From Mesorhizobium carmichaelinearum (GTDB taxonomy: Bacteria; Pseudomonadota; Alphaproteobacteria; Rhizobiales; Rhizobiaceae), in NCBI RefSeq assembly GCF_900199455.1, contig NZ_FZQR01000002.1, positions 186,001 through 250,000 of the forward strand: a stretch of 64,000 nucleotides of DNA, given 5' to 3'. The notes beneath the pieces are model-generated. The model was not told where the DNA came from, ran no database searches, and saw only the letters and a list, made by a program, of their open reading frames with translations. The position numbers and the translations under genes are program-made. The stretch's first letter is position 1, and each line of letters starts with the position of its first letter. Shown piece after piece: positions 45,673-55,926 of the stretch.

Positions 45673-46662
45673 ATGGATATGGAACCTATCCAGTCGAAAG
45701 TGGCCCAGGGCCGTGTCGCCGATGCACCGAATGGCCATTGGGTCTACCGCGTGCTGCCGCGCGCGATTTGGCCCTATGCGCAGCTTGCGCGGTGGGACAG
45801 GCCGATAGGCTGGCAGTTGCTTTTGTGGCCATGCTGGTGGTCGGCGGCGCTCGCAGCGAGTGCCTATCCCCGCCCCGGCGACCCGCTGCTCTCGCTGCTG
45901 CCGGCGCCATTGTATCTCGTGCTGTTCCTGGCCGGTGCCATCGCCATGCGCGGCGCCGGCTGCACCTACAACGACATCGTCGACGAGAACGTCGACAACC
46001 AGGTCGAACGCACCCGCTCGCGCCCACTGCCGTCGGGCCAGACCACGCGCCGGCGGGCCTGGCTGTTTCTTGTGCTGCAAGCCCTGGTCGGCCTGGTGGT
46101 GCTCCTGCAGTTCAACAGCTTCGCCATCCTGCTCGGCATCTGCTCGCTGGCGATCGTCGCCATCTATCCATTCATGAAGCGGATAACCAACTGGCCGCAA
46201 CTGTTTCTCGGCCTTGCCTTTTCCTGGGGTGCGCTGATGGGATGGGCGGTCGAGTTCGGCGATCTCGATGGCCCCGCCATCATGCTCTATATCGGCTCGA
46301 TCCTGTGGGTGATCGGCTACGATACGATCTACGCGCATCAGGACAAGGAAGACGATGCCATCGTCGGCGTCCGGTCGACGGCACGGCTGTTCGGCGACAA
46401 CACCAAGGCGTGGCTGGTCGGACTTTATGGCGGCACGCTGATCTGCTTCGCCATCGCCTTCGCCTCGGCGCAGGCGCCAGTGGTGGCGCTGGCCGGATTG
46501 ATCGCCGCCGGCGCCCACATGGCGCGTCAGATCGCGGTGCTGGACATCAACGATCCGGACCAATGCCTTAGACTGTTCCGGTCGAACAACCAGGTCGGCT
46601 GGCTGATCTTCCTCGGCCTGATCGGCGGCGCGCTGTGGGTGGCACTGAAGCCGCTGGTCTAG
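45673..46662 (+). CDS. ubiA: 4-hydroxybenzoate polyprenyltransferase
   Basis: A 329-residue membrane prenyltransferase of ubiquinone synthesis. The two Asp-rich motifs are 'NDIVDENVDNQVERTRSRPL' and 'GYDTIYAHQDKEDD', and about eight helices are predicted. The ATG at 45673 is preferred (MDMEPIQSKVAQG). Its TAG stop is the first three bases of a palindromic repeat that continues to the IS110 insertion. The octaprenyl chain it uses would come from the polyprenyl synthase at 61.6 kb. Confidence 0.95.
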   Translation: MDMEPIQSKVAQGRVADAPNGHWVYRVLPRAIWPYAQLARWDRPIGWQLLLWPCWWSAALAASAYPRPGDPLLSLLPAPLYLVLFLAGAIAMRGAGCTYNDIVDENVDNQVERTRSRPLPSGQTTRRRAWLFLVLQALVGLVVLLQFNSFAILLGICSLAIVAIYPFMKRITNWPQLFLGLAFSWGALMGWAVEFGDLDGPAIMLYIGSILWVIGYDTIYAHQDKEDDAIVGVRSTARLFGDNTKAWLVGLYGGTLICFAIAFASAQAPVVALAGLIAAGAHMARQIAVLDINDPDQCLRLFRSNNQVGWLIFLGLIGGALWVALKPLV

Positions 46663-46693
46663 CCTTCCTTCTCCCCGTCACTTTACGGGGAGA
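46660..46693. repeat. Rhizobial palindromic repeat, left part (interrupted by IS110)
   Basis: TAGCCTTCCTTCTCCCCGTC followed by ACTTTACGGGGAGA forms a hairpin (CTCCCCGT/ACGGGGAG) directly at the ubiA stop. The repeat appears in inverted orientation at 48019-48049. Its natural right-hand continuation is found at 47818 onwards, on the far side of the IS110 element. Confidence 0.8.
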
Positions 46694-46709
46694 GCGACTG
46701 TCTTGGCAG

Positions 46710-48046
<1,337 letters not shown>

Positions 48047-48049
<3 letters not shown>

Positions 48050-48613
48050 ATCGCGAGAAATGATCTCCTGGCCGTCGATGACCAGCCTGAGACCGAGATT
48101 GCCGGCCCTGCGGCGGGCGAGGAAGCGCGGGCGGCGCGTGTGCGAAACGCGGCCCTTGCGGCGATCCTGCGGCGGCAGCGTCTTGATGGCGGCACCGAGC
48201 GATTCTTCCAGCGTACGGGCGACGCCGTCCGATTCGATCAACAGCATCGGCAGGCGATAGGCATCGGCCCAGGCGCGCCAGTCGGCGGCGACATCGTCGA
48301 GATCGTCGGCCACCAAAAGCGGCACCGACAGCATCGGATCGTTGTGCAGGAGTTCCAGGGTTACCGTGACATTGCCTTCCGGATCCTCCATTGCGCGGGC
48401 GGCAACGCCGCGGAACGCATTGGCCGGCAGGGCGATGATCGCCGGCACGCCGCTCATCTCGAGCATGCGGCGGATCACGGCGCCACGGTGGTCGATGGTA
48501 AACGTCACGTCGCCGTAGTCGTCGCGCGTGGCGTAGCTGACCATCTGGGGCAGTCGGAATGGGTCGAGGCGCATGTTGCGTCCCGCCCAGACTGGCTTCA
48601 GTCCGGTGTTCAT
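48047..48613 (-). CDS. DUF6101 family protein
   Basis: A 188-residue protein beginning MNTGLKPVWAGRNMRLDPFR with 'HRGAVIRRMLEMSGVPAIIA' and a basic C-terminus ('RRKGRVSHTRRPRFLARRRA'). This matches a Rhizobiales-restricted family of unknown function. No membrane segment or known catalytic motif is visible. The basic tail might bind nucleic acid. Its TAG stop is contributed by the palindromic repeat that lies immediately downstream. Confidence 0.85.
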
Positions 48614-48797
48614 AGAGTGCCTTCCTGTCTGTCTCCTGAGAGCCGGTGTCCGGTTCTCTCCGGGCCAGTTTTCCCGGCCTCGTTATGGGGAAACAGTAGC
48701 GTGGGCTCCTTACCGCCGCGCTTAAGAAAGTCGGTTAAATTTTGCTGATCTCAGGGATGGTTATCGGAATGCCACCGACCACTAGATGTTGAAAGGA

Positions 48798-50228
48798 TCA
48801 GATAACCTTACCGGGATTCATGATACCGGCTGGATCGAAGGCGGCTTTCACCCGGCGCATCAGATCGATGGCCATCGGCGGTGCGGTGGCGATCAGTTCG
48901 TCACGCTTCAACTGGCCGATACCGTGCTCGGCCGAGATCGAACCGTGGAAAGACCGCACGACATCGTGCACGGCATGGTTCATGGGATGGTAGAGGGCGA
49001 GGAACGCCTCATCCTGCCAGTCCACGGGGCGCGAGATGTTGTAATGCAGATTGCCGTCGCCCATGTGGCCGAAGCAGACCACGCGCGCGCCGGGGCAGAC
49101 CCCTTCCACCACGCCGGCCGCCTTGTCGATGAACTCCGGGATCGCGGCTGTCGGCACCGAGATGTCGTGCTTGATCGAAGCGCCCTCGGGCTTCTGGCAC
49201 TCTGGCAGCGTCTCGCGGAAATTCCAGAAGGCATCGCCCTGGGCAAGGCTTGCCGAGACCACTGCGTCGCCGATGATGCCTTGCTCGAGCGCTTCGGCCA
49301 GGATCTCCTCGATCAGCGCCCTGCCGTCTTCCTCGGAACGTCCTGAAGAGACCTGCATCAGCACATACCAAGGCCAATCATCGGCCAGCGGCCGCGTGAT
49401 GCCTTGTCCATGCTTCAGCGTGAAGTCGTAAGGCCTTTTGCCGATCAGCTCGAAAGCGGTGAGCGAGGCGCCGGCCCGGTCCATCGCCAAGGTAAAGAGC
49501 GACAGCGCCGCCTTGGGCGACGACATGCCGGCAAAGGCGACCTCCCTGCCCTTCGGCCTCGGGAAAAGTTTCAAGACAGCGGCAGTGATGATGCCGAGCG
49601 TGCCTTCGGCGCCGACGAACAGGTTCTTCAGATCGTAGCCGGTGTTGTCCTTCTTCAGCTTGCGCAGATCGTCGAAGACCTCGCCTGTCGGCAGCACCAC
49701 TTCGACGCCGAGGCAGAGTTCGCGCGCGTTGCCATAGGCCAGCACGCCGGTGCCGCCGGCATTGGAGGAGAGGTTGCCGCCGATCTGGCAGGAGCCTTGT
49801 GCTGCGAGCGACAGCGGAAAAAGCCGGTCGGCGGCATCGGCCGCTTCCTGCAGTGTCTGCAGGATGACGCCGGCCTCGACCGTCACCGTATTCGACAGGA
49901 CATCGATCTCGCGGATGCGGTTCAGCCGCGACAAGGACAGGATGACCTCGCGGCCGGATTTGTCCGGCACCTGGGCGCCGACAAGACCGGTGTTGCCGCT
50001 TTGTGGCACGATCGGCGTTCCCGTCTCGGTCGCCAAGCGCATGATGCGGCTGACCTCGTCGACGCTGCCCGGCCGCAGCACCAGCGACGTCACGCCATGC
50101 CAGAGCCCGCGCCGCTCGATAAGGTAAGGCGCGATGTCCTGCTCGTCGCGCAGCGCGTATTTGTCGCCGACAATCGCCGCGAAGCGATCGATGAGAGCGG
50201 GGTCAAGTTTTGCTGAAATTTCGGTCAT
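48798..50228 (-). CDS. FAD-linked oxidase (GlcD/D2HGDH-like dehydrogenase)
   Basis: A 476-residue flavoprotein of the D-lactate/2-hydroxyglutarate/glycolate dehydrogenase type. The FAD-binding PCMH domain shows 'GTPIVPQSGNTGLVGAQV', 'QIGGNLSSNAGGTGVLAYGN' and 'GAEGTLGIITAAVLKLFPRP'. The C-terminal domain has the metal/substrate motifs 'FGHMGDGNLHYNI' and 'SISAEHGIGQLKRDEL'. It oxidises a D-2-hydroxy acid; which one is not clear. It is followed on the same strand by the Sua5 gene's downstream end, 9 nt apart. Confidence 0.93.
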   Translation of the reverse strand: MTEISAKLDPALIDRFAAIVGDKYALRDEQDIAPYLIERRGLWHGVTSLVLRPGSVDEVSRIMRLATETGTPIVPQSGNTGLVGAQVPDKSGREVILSLSRLNRIREIDVLSNTVTVEAGVILQTLQEAADAADRLFPLSLAAQGSCQIGGNLSSNAGGTGVLAYGNARELCLGVEVVLPTGEVFDDLRKLKKDNTGYDLKNLFVGAEGTLGIITAAVLKLFPRPKGREVAFAGMSSPKAALSLFTLAMDRAGASLTAFELIGKRPYDFTLKHGQGITRPLADDWPWYVLMQVSSGRSEEDGRALIEEILAEALEQGIIGDAVVSASLAQGDAFWNFRETLPECQKPEGASIKHDISVPTAAIPEFIDKAAGVVEGVCPGARVVCFGHMGDGNLHYNISRPVDWQDEAFLALYHPMNHAVHDVVRSFHGSISAEHGIGQLKRDELIATAPPMAIDLMRRVKAAFDPAGIMNPGKVI

Positions 50229-50237
50229 GCGGGAAAA

Positions 50238-51221
50238 CTACGGTGTGGGCTCAGTGTTGTCACGAGGGGCGGCGGCGCGCGAGAGCCGGTCGTTGATGGC
50301 CTCGCCAAGCCCGTCGAAAGGAATATTCTCCACCGCGATGGTGCGCGCACCACTGCGGTCGAGTTCCTGCATATAGGCGAAAAGATTGCTCGCGGCTTCG
50401 CGCAGATCGCCTGATATGGACAAATTGAGGAAGGCGGCTGCATGACGCCAGCCTTCAGCACGCTGACCGCCGAAGCCAAGCAAGGCTTCGTCTTTGCCAA
50501 CCGCTCCAGCATTCAGCCGCATCGCGGCACCCGGCGCATAATGCGAAGCGAGCATGCCCGGCGCCTCGACGCCGGCAGCACCGCCGCGCAACAGAGCCAT
50601 GCCGAGGGCCGCCTCGATCTCTTCGGCGGCGATGCCGCCGGGCCGGAGCAGACGCAGCCTCTCCCCTTCGGCCTTGACGATGGTCGATTCCAGCCCGACC
50701 GGCGTCGCACCGCCGTCCACCACCAGCTTGATGCGCGCGCCGAGATCGTCCGCCACCGCTTGCGCCGTCGTCGCGCTGATCCTGCCGGATGAATTGGCGC
50801 TGGGTGCGGCAAGCGGCCGGCCGAGTTTTGCGATGAGATCGCCGCCAAAGCCCCTCGGCATGCGCAGAGCGATCGTGTCGAGCCCGGCCGTGACCAGCGG
50901 ATGGATGCCGTTGCCGGGCCGCTGCGGCAGCACCAGCGTCAGCGGACCCGGCCAGAACGCCTCTGCCAGTCTCTTCGACAACGGATCGAACACTGCGATG
51001 CGCTCGGCCATCGCCATGTCGGCGACATGGGCGATCAGCGGATTGAAACGCGGCCGGCCCTTGGCTTCGAAGATACGCGCCACGCCGATGCCGTTGGTGG
51101 CGTCGCCGGCAAGCCCGTAGACGGTCTCCGTCGGGATGGCGACGACATCGCCGCTTTCGAGCAGCGCCAGTGCCCGCTCCAACGCCTCGCCGGCGGCAAG
51201 TATCTCAGCCACTCTCGTCAC
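50238..51221 (-). CDS. tsaC: L-threonylcarbamoyladenylate synthase (Sua5/TsaC)
   Basis: A 327-residue Sua5-type enzyme that makes threonylcarbamoyl-AMP for the t6A modification of tRNAs reading ANN codons. The YrdC domain shows 'IPTETVYGLAGDATN', 'RPRFNPLIAHV', 'FWPGPLTLVL' and 'PSANSSGRISATTAQAVADD'; the smaller Sua5 domain follows ('MLASHYAPGAAMRLNAG'). Length favours Sua5 rather than short TsaC. It precedes the FAD oxidase by 9 nt and is probably co-transcribed. Confidence 0.95.
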   Translation of the reverse strand: MTRVAEILAAGEALERALALLESGDVVAIPTETVYGLAGDATNGIGVARIFEAKGRPRFNPLIAHVADMAMAERIAVFDPLSKRLAEAFWPGPLTLVLPQRPGNGIHPLVTAGLDTIALRMPRGFGGDLIAKLGRPLAAPSANSSGRISATTAQAVADDLGARIKLVVDGGATPVGLESTIVKAEGERLRLLRPGGIAAEEIEAALGMALLRGGAAGVEAPGMLASHYAPGAAMRLNAGAVGKDEALLGFGGQRAEGWRHAAAFLNLSISGDLREAASNLFAYMQELDRSGARTIAVENIPFDGLGEAINDRLSRAAAPRDNTEPTP

Positions 51222-51387
51222 CTCGCAGATGCCGGCTGCGTAGTACGATGGCGGCTGTTGGGCAAGTCGCTGTTCGGCAAGAGAGGCCTTGGCGATTTAT
51301 CAATCCCTAAAATGCTACGTTTCCGCGAAAGCCGGCATCAATTCCGGTCGACTACCATTCGGGCTTGGGCGAAGGGGAGTGGTCATC

Positions 51388-51837
51388 GTGTCTGTGCGTA
51401 TCCTGCTGGGTCTCACCCTGGCTGCGTTGAGCGGTGGAGCTCAGGCCTCGTCCCTGGCCTTTCCCGGCGCGCCGGCCACAACGCCCTCCATCCTGATCCT
51501 GAAGGCGGACGACACGAAGGCAAGCGATGTGGTGTCCGTCGTTGCGCTCGGCGAGCCCGATGTCACCTATGAGAAGGTGGCGGCGATCCCTAACGCGCCC
51601 GAGGCACGGCACGGTTTCATGCCAGGCCCGATGATCATTCGCGGCGGCGTCGTCGGCGGCGACTTCTCGACACCGGTGCAAGGCAAGGCACCGGCCCAAG
51701 GCAAGGCGCCGGCCGCGACCACCACCCCTGCTCCTACTCCAGCCAAGGCGACCGCCTCGGCCGCTCCGGCATCGAACACGCAGAAGAAACCGGCCGCATC
51801 AACCATGCCCGCTTCCGGCGTCGGCAAGGTCAAGTAG
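51388..51837 (+). CDS. Secreted Ala/Pro/Thr-rich protein of unknown function
   Basis: A 149-residue protein with a signal peptide (about 'RILLGLTLAALSGGAQASSL'), a short conserved-looking region ('ILKADDTKASDVVSVVALGE') and a C-terminal tail of Ala, Pro, Thr and Lys repeats. I recognise no family. The GTG at 51388 is chosen because AGGGGAG lies 8 nt upstream and the signal peptide begins there; the frame is open 33 codons further. Confidence 0.72.
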   Translation: MSVRILLGLTLAALSGGAQASSLAFPGAPATTPSILILKADDTKASDVVSVVALGEPDVTYEKVAAIPNAPEARHGFMPGPMIIRGGVVGGDFSTPVQGKAPAQGKAPAATTTPAPTPAKATASAAPASNTQKKPAASTMPASGVGKVK

Positions 51838-52016
51838 CGGCCGGCGAACGGCCGGACTGGCCAGATCGTTGACAGCTTGACGCCGCCCGGCGCACCATTG
51901 CCGCACGAGCTCGGGCGGCACATCTTACTGGACGCCGCCGCCCGAATTTGGCCAAGTGATTCAGGCAAAGGGGCGGCTCTGGCAGACGGGCTTCGTCGTT
52001 TCAAAGGGGGTTGATC

Positions 52017-52406
52017 ATGAGACTATCCAAGACCATTACCGTGGCCGGGCTTCTGCTGGCGTCGCTGCTGGGGGCCAGTGCGGCGCAAGCCGATGACATG
52101 CTGGGGTCCTATGTCGCGCGCATTTCCGATCGCGATCATCAGGCGAGCGACGGCTATGCGCTGGACAGCGCCGCGCAAATGGTGCGGCAGGACCGCGCCA
52201 ACTGGCACAAATTCCATCGCCGCGACAGAGACGACCAGGGCGATGAGTGGTTCACGACCAACGACGCGCGCGCCGACCTGCAGCGCATGCTGGAGCGTCC
52301 CGGCGCGATGAGTTCCTCGACCAAGCGCGCCATCGTCAATGGCGAACCGCTGATCCAGGTCGACGTCTACGAAAACAGCGTGCGCGTCAGCATCCTGGAG
52401 GACTGA
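52017..52406 (+). CDS. Small secreted protein of unknown function
   Basis: A 129-residue protein with a signal peptide (MRLSKTITVAGLLLASLLGA, cleavage near 'AQADDM') and a charged mature region ('YVARISDRDHQASDGYALDS', 'ANWHKFHRRDRDDQGDEWFT') ending in a strand-like 'QVDVYENSVRVSILED'. It has no cysteine. No family recognised. AGGGGG precedes the ATG by 6 nt. Confidence 0.75.
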   Translation: MRLSKTITVAGLLLASLLGASAAQADDMLGSYVARISDRDHQASDGYALDSAAQMVRQDRANWHKFHRRDRDDQGDEWFTTNDARADLQRMLERPGAMSSSTKRAIVNGEPLIQVDVYENSVRVSILED

Positions 52407-52488
52407 CAAAGTCAGCATCCGGGACCGTGGACAAAAAAAGGCGGCGCTGATGCGCCGCCCCCTCTTCTCGACAGACCGGATTGAAATC

Positions 52489-52833
52489 TCAGGCCGCTTC
52501 TTCCTTGTCGTCGTCTTCTTCGGACTCGCCGTCTTCGGATTCTTCTTCGCTTTCGGCCTCATCGCCTTCCGCCTTCACGGCGTCATCGGCGTCGTCTTCG
52601 TCCTCATCTTCGTCTTCATTGTCATCGCCCGAGGCCGTGGCGGCTTCGGCGTCCTCGTCAGACTCTTCGCCGTCTTCGTCGTCGCCTTCTTCTTCGTCGC
52701 CGTCCTCGTCGTCAGAGTGATCGGCGGCTTCGACCGCGGCAGCGGCGTCGTGATCGGTTTCGGAAGCGGATTCAATCGCCTCGGCGGCTGCCGAGGTTTC
52801 TTCAGTCACTTCGATTTCGTGATCGGAATTCAT
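52489..52833 (-). CDS. Extremely acidic Asp/Glu-rich protein
   Basis: A 114-residue protein, almost entirely Asp, Glu, Ala and Ser after a short start (MNSDHEIEVTEETSAAAEAI). No fold is expected; it should be disordered and strongly negative. GGAGG lies 5 nt before the ATG at 52833, so translation is credible despite the low complexity. It follows glyS by about 110 nt on the same strand. It might act as a DNA-mimic or nucleoprotein-binding tail, or as a metal buffer, but nothing in the sequence decides. The opposite strand is also open but hydrophobic and lacks good signals. Confidence 0.7.
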   Translation of the reverse strand: MNSDHEIEVTEETSAAAEAIESASETDHDAAAAVEAADHSDDEDGDEEEGDDEDGEESDEDAEAATASGDDNEDEDEDEDDADDAVKAEGDEAESEEESEDGESEEDDDKEEAA

Positions 52834-52944
52834 GGAAGCCTCCGTTGGGTTGGGGGAACATGTCCCTTTTGCCACGGAGAGATCATCGTCATATGACTGT
52901 AAGCCGGCTCGAATGGCCGGCTCGCAGATATTTTTCCTGGGCTC

Positions 52945-55494
52945 TCAACCGGCGATTTTCGAGAAATCCGCGACCTGACCTGTGGCCGTGCGAATGCGCG
53001 TGAGAAGCGCCAGACGGTTGGCTCGCACCGCCAGGTCTTCATCATTCACGAGAACACCCTCAAAGAATGAATCAACGGGTTCGCGCAACGCGCTAAGCGC
53101 CAGCATGGCGGCGGAAAAGTCTTCGTTTTGAATCGCTTCGCCGGCTTGCTTCTCGGCCTGATTCACCGCCGCAAACAGCAATTTCTCGGCATTCTCCTTG
53201 AACAAAGCCGGCTCAACGGTTTCGGCGACCGCCGTCTTCTTCTTCTCCTCGGCAGCCAGGATGTTGGCCGCGCGCTTGGTGCCGGCGAGCAGGTTCTTGC
53301 CGTCCTCGGTGTCGAGGAACGAGCCGAGCGCTTCGACGCGGCGGACGATCTGCAGGAGGTCGTCGGATTGCGGCGTGATCACCGCGTCGATTAGATCGTG
53401 GCGGGCTCCTTGGTCGCGGAGGTAGACTTTGAGGCGGTCATGGAAGAAGGCCAGGAGGTCGGCAAGAATTTTGGCAGGAGGGTTTAGAAGGACCGGCGCA
53501 CCCGAATAATAACCATCATATTGCCTTGAATTGAATACGTCTGCATCCAACTCGGATACGGGGGCGAGTACGAGGAACCGATCATAGAACTCGAAATCTT
53601 CGAACTCTTCGTCTGTCTCGATCTGAATGCCTTCAATCGAAATGAACGCTCCTTCCTCGAAAGAGATATTTGATACTGGATCAAATCGCGCCGGTTGTAC
53701 GAACAGAAGCCGCCGCCTGAAGTACGATCGAAGCCAAGTCAGGAGAGTTCGATTTAGTGCCAATGGTGAAGCGATCTTATTCTCGACTAGGATCCTTACT
53801 ACCCCCAGCGCAGCTCTTCGTAACGCATAGGGGTCTTTGGATCCCGTCGGCTTCTCATTGATGGCCCAGAAGCCGACCAGCGTATCCAGCTTGTCGGCGA
53901 GCGCGACGGCGACCGAAACCGGATCGCTCGGCACATAATCGGACGGGCCCTGCGGCTTGTAGTGCTCCTCGATGGCCGCGGCCACGGATGGGTTGTCGCC
54001 CTGCAGCAGTGCGTATTTGCGGCCCATGGCGCCCTGCAGCTCAGGAAACTCGCCGACCACTTCGGTCTGCAGATCGGCCTTGGCGAGAACGGCGGCGCGA
54101 GCGGCGAGCGCGGGAATCTCCCCCCTTGAGGGGGAGATGTCGCCAAAGGCGACAGAGGGGGTCGGCACGACCGGACGCGACGCCCTATCGCCGACAGAGG
54201 ATGCCGGCGCTTCACGCGAGGCGACCCCCTCTGGCCTGCCGGCCATCTCCCCCTCAAGGGGGGAGATCGACTGCGCCACCGTTGGCGCCAGTTCTTCGGC
54301 GAGCCGCCTGATCCGCTCCACCCGCTCTCCCTGCGTGCCGAGCTTGGCATGGAACGTCACGCCGAGATGGTCGAGCCGGGCCATGCGCTGGTCGAGCGGC
54401 TTTTTCAGATCGAGTCCGAACTTCTCAGCCGATGCCTCGAGCTGGTCGAGATCAGGCAGATCGCCCTGGTCGGTCGTCCAGAAATAGAGCGCGTCGGAGA
54501 GACGGGCGCGCACCACCTTGCCGTTGCCGTGCGCGATCTCCTTGCCGCCGTCCTTGGCCTCGATGTTGGCGGTGAGAATGAAGCGGTTGGACAGCGCATC
54601 GCTCTCACCTTGCGGCCGCGAGACAAAGCACTTCTGGTTGGCGCGGATGGTCAGCCGGATCACTTCGGCCGGAATGGCCAGGAAATCCTGCTCGAACTCG
54701 CCCATCAGCACGACAGGCCATTCGACCAGCCCGGAGACTTCCTCCAGCAGCCCTTCGTCCTCGACCAGGTCGAGCCCGTTGGCGAAAGCGAGGTTGCGGG
54801 CGTCGGCAAGGATAATCTCCTTGCGCCGGTCGGCGTCGAGCACGACCTTCGCGGCCTCCAGCTTGCTCACATAATCGTCGAAGCGACGCACGGTGATTTC
54901 AGCCGGTGCGAGGAAACGGTGGCCGTATGTGATGTTGCCGGAGCGGATGCTGTCGATCTCGAAATCGACCACGACGGGCTCCTCGGTCTCCGGGCCGAAG
55001 GTGCACAGGATCGATTGCAGCGGCCGCACCCAGCGCAGCGAGCCGGGCTTGGCCGAGGCCGGCCCCCAGCGCATCGATTTCGGCCATGGGAAATTGCGGA
55101 TGATGCCCGGCACCAGTCCGGCGATGATCTCTTCAGCCGCCCTGCCAGGCTTCGAAATGTGGGCGACATAGAAGTCGCCCTTCTTCGGGTCGGAATGGAC
55201 ATGCGCCTCGGCGATCGAAGACAGCCCGGCCTTGCGCAGGAATCCCTGGACCGCCTGCTCGGGGGCTGATGTCGACGGCCCCTTGATCTCTTCGCTTATA
55301 TCCTTCGAGCGTGCGGTCAGCCCCCTGATGTCGAGCGTCAGGCGCCGCGGCGTCCAGTACTCGCGCGCCGCCTCATAGGTCAGCCCCGCCTCGACCAGAC
55401 CGTCGGTCAGCATCTTCTTGAGATCGCCCGCCGCCTTGCGCTGCATGCGGGCGGGGATTTCCTCGGAGCGAAGTTCTAGAAGCAAGTCAGGCAT
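52945..55494 (-). CDS. glyS: Glycine-tRNA ligase beta subunit, with two insertions
   Basis: An 849-residue GlyS that works with GlyQ as a tetramer to charge tRNA-Gly. The family motifs '[20 protein letters not shown]' (N-terminus), 'TYGHRFLAP', '[11 protein letters not shown]' and '[15 protein letters not shown]' are present. It is well over the roughly 690 residues of E. coli GlyS. About 51 residues (410-460) come from an in-frame palindromic repeat, and about 70-100 residues (565-671) are encoded by a more AT-rich segment absent from the E. coli protein. No stop or frameshift interrupts the frame, and the gene is essential, so both inserts must be tolerated. The ATG at 55494 gives [12 protein letters not shown]. 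Confidence 0.95.
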   Translation of the reverse strand: MPDLLLELRSEEIPARMQRKAAGDLKKMLTDGLVEAGLTYEAAREYWTPRRLTLDIRGLTARSKDISEEIKGPSTSAPEQAVQGFLRKAGLSSIAEAHVHSDPKKGDFYVAHISKPGRAAEEIIAGLVPGIIRNFPWPKSMRWGPASAKPGSLRWVRPLQSILCTFGPETEEPVVVDFEIDSIRSGNITYGHRFLAPAEITVRRFDDYVSKLEAAKVVLDADRRKEIILADARNLAFANGLDLVEDEGLLEEVSGLVEWPVVLMGEFEQDFLAIPAEVIRLTIRANQKCFVSRPQGESDALSNRFILTANIEAKDGGKEIAHGNGKVVRARLSDALYFWTTDQGDLPDLDQLEASAEKFGLDLKKPLDQRMARLDHLGVTFHAKLGTQGERVERIRRLAEELAPTVAQSISPLEGEMAGRPEGVASREAPASSVGDRASRPVVPTPSVAFGDISPSRGEIPALAARAAVLAKADLQTEVVGEFPELQGAMGRKYALLQGDNPSVAAAIEEHYKPQGPSDYVPSDPVSVAVALADKLDTLVGFWAINEKPTGSKDPYALRRAALGVVRILVENKIASPLALNRTLLTWLRSYFRRRLLFVQPARFDPVSNISFEEGAFISIEGIQIETDEEFEDFEFYDRFLVLAPVSELDADVFNSRQYDGYYSGAPVLLNPPAKILADLLAFFHDRLKVYLRDQGARHDLIDAVITPQSDDLLQIVRRVEALGSFLDTEDGKNLLAGTKRAANILAAEEKKKTAVAETVEPALFKENAEKLLFAAVNQAEKQAGEAIQNEDFSAAMLALSALREPVDSFFEGVLVNDEDLAVRANRLALLTRIRTATGQVADFSKIAG
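53470..53810 (-). other. AT-richer insert within glyS
   Basis: This stretch is visibly poorer in G and C than the flanking glyS sequence. It encodes a region ('[20 protein letters not shown]', '[20 protein letters not shown]') with no counterpart in E. coli GlyS, between '[12 protein letters not shown]' and '[20 protein letters not shown]'. It keeps the frame open and joins the conserved parts smoothly. Confidence 0.65.
54116..54267. repeat. Palindromic repeat element translated inside glyS
   Basis: A 152-bp element with nearly identical inverted ends: ATCTCCCCCTTGAGGGGGAG at 54116 and the complementary form ending at 54267. It belongs to the rhizobial family of 'CTCCCCCTTGAGGGGGAG' palindromes normally found between genes. 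Here it is read through as about 51 residues (from '[14 protein letters not shown]' to '[12 protein letters not shown]'). Confidence 0.9.
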
Positions 55495-55689
55495 TGGGGT
55501 CAGCTCGTGCGGGAGAGTGGTCCGGGCGGGGCATAGCAACTCGGCTGGCCGCTGTCACCCTTTCCAGAAATTTTGGCCGCCCTGTCGGGTCGAGACGATC
55601 CAGCCCGTCCTTGGATCAAAGATTTCCATGAACCAAACGCAGCGCTGAAGCGACACACGCTCAGGCAGGGAACACTTGGCTGAACGACG

Positions 55690-55869
55690 ATGAAAACGGC
55701 ATCCAGACTTCTTCAGATCCTCGCGCTCAGCGCCTGCTTCACCGCGCAGGTCCACGGCGCCTTCTCGATGCCGGGCGTACGGCAGGCGCTGCGGACCATC
55801 GACGGTGCCAGCAGTCAGAGCACGCTGCCAGTCAGTACAGCCGCCATATTCCTGAAAGCCGTTGGCTAG
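55690..55869 (+). CDS. Possible 59-residue secreted peptide between glyS and glyQ
   Basis: An open frame antisense to the glyQS operon begins MKTASRLLQILALSACFTAQ, which reads as a signal peptide (cleavage near 'VHGAF'), and ends at TAG 55869. The ribosome site is weak and I recognise no family, so it may be a small secreted peptide or chance. It occupies part of the 432-nt gap between glyQ and glyS. Confidence 0.35.
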   Translation: MKTASRLLQILALSACFTAQVHGAFSMPGVRQALRTIDGASSQSTLPVSTAAIFLKAVG

Positions 55870-55885
55870 ACTCTTTGTTTTGACG

Positions 55886-55924
55886 CAATTCCAGGAAAAC
55901 CGCTTCGCACTTTTCCTGGAATTG
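55886..55924. repeat. Perfect hairpin repeat just after glyQ
   Basis: Perfect 14-bp arms (CAATTCCAGGAAAA at 55886-55899 and TTTTCCTGGAATTG at 55911-55924) with an 11-nt loop, ending 2 nt from the glyQ stop. It resembles a widespread rhizobial 3' hairpin. On the minus strand it would act as a terminator or processing site between glyQ and glyS. Confidence 0.8.
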
Positions 55925-55926
55925 CT

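Noticed and set aside
52450..52896. A hydrophobic 148-codon plus-strand frame opposite the acidic protein
   Set aside because: Asp/Glu codons read in reverse give Phe/Val/Leu, which explains its membrane-like look; the acidic frame has the better ribosome site.
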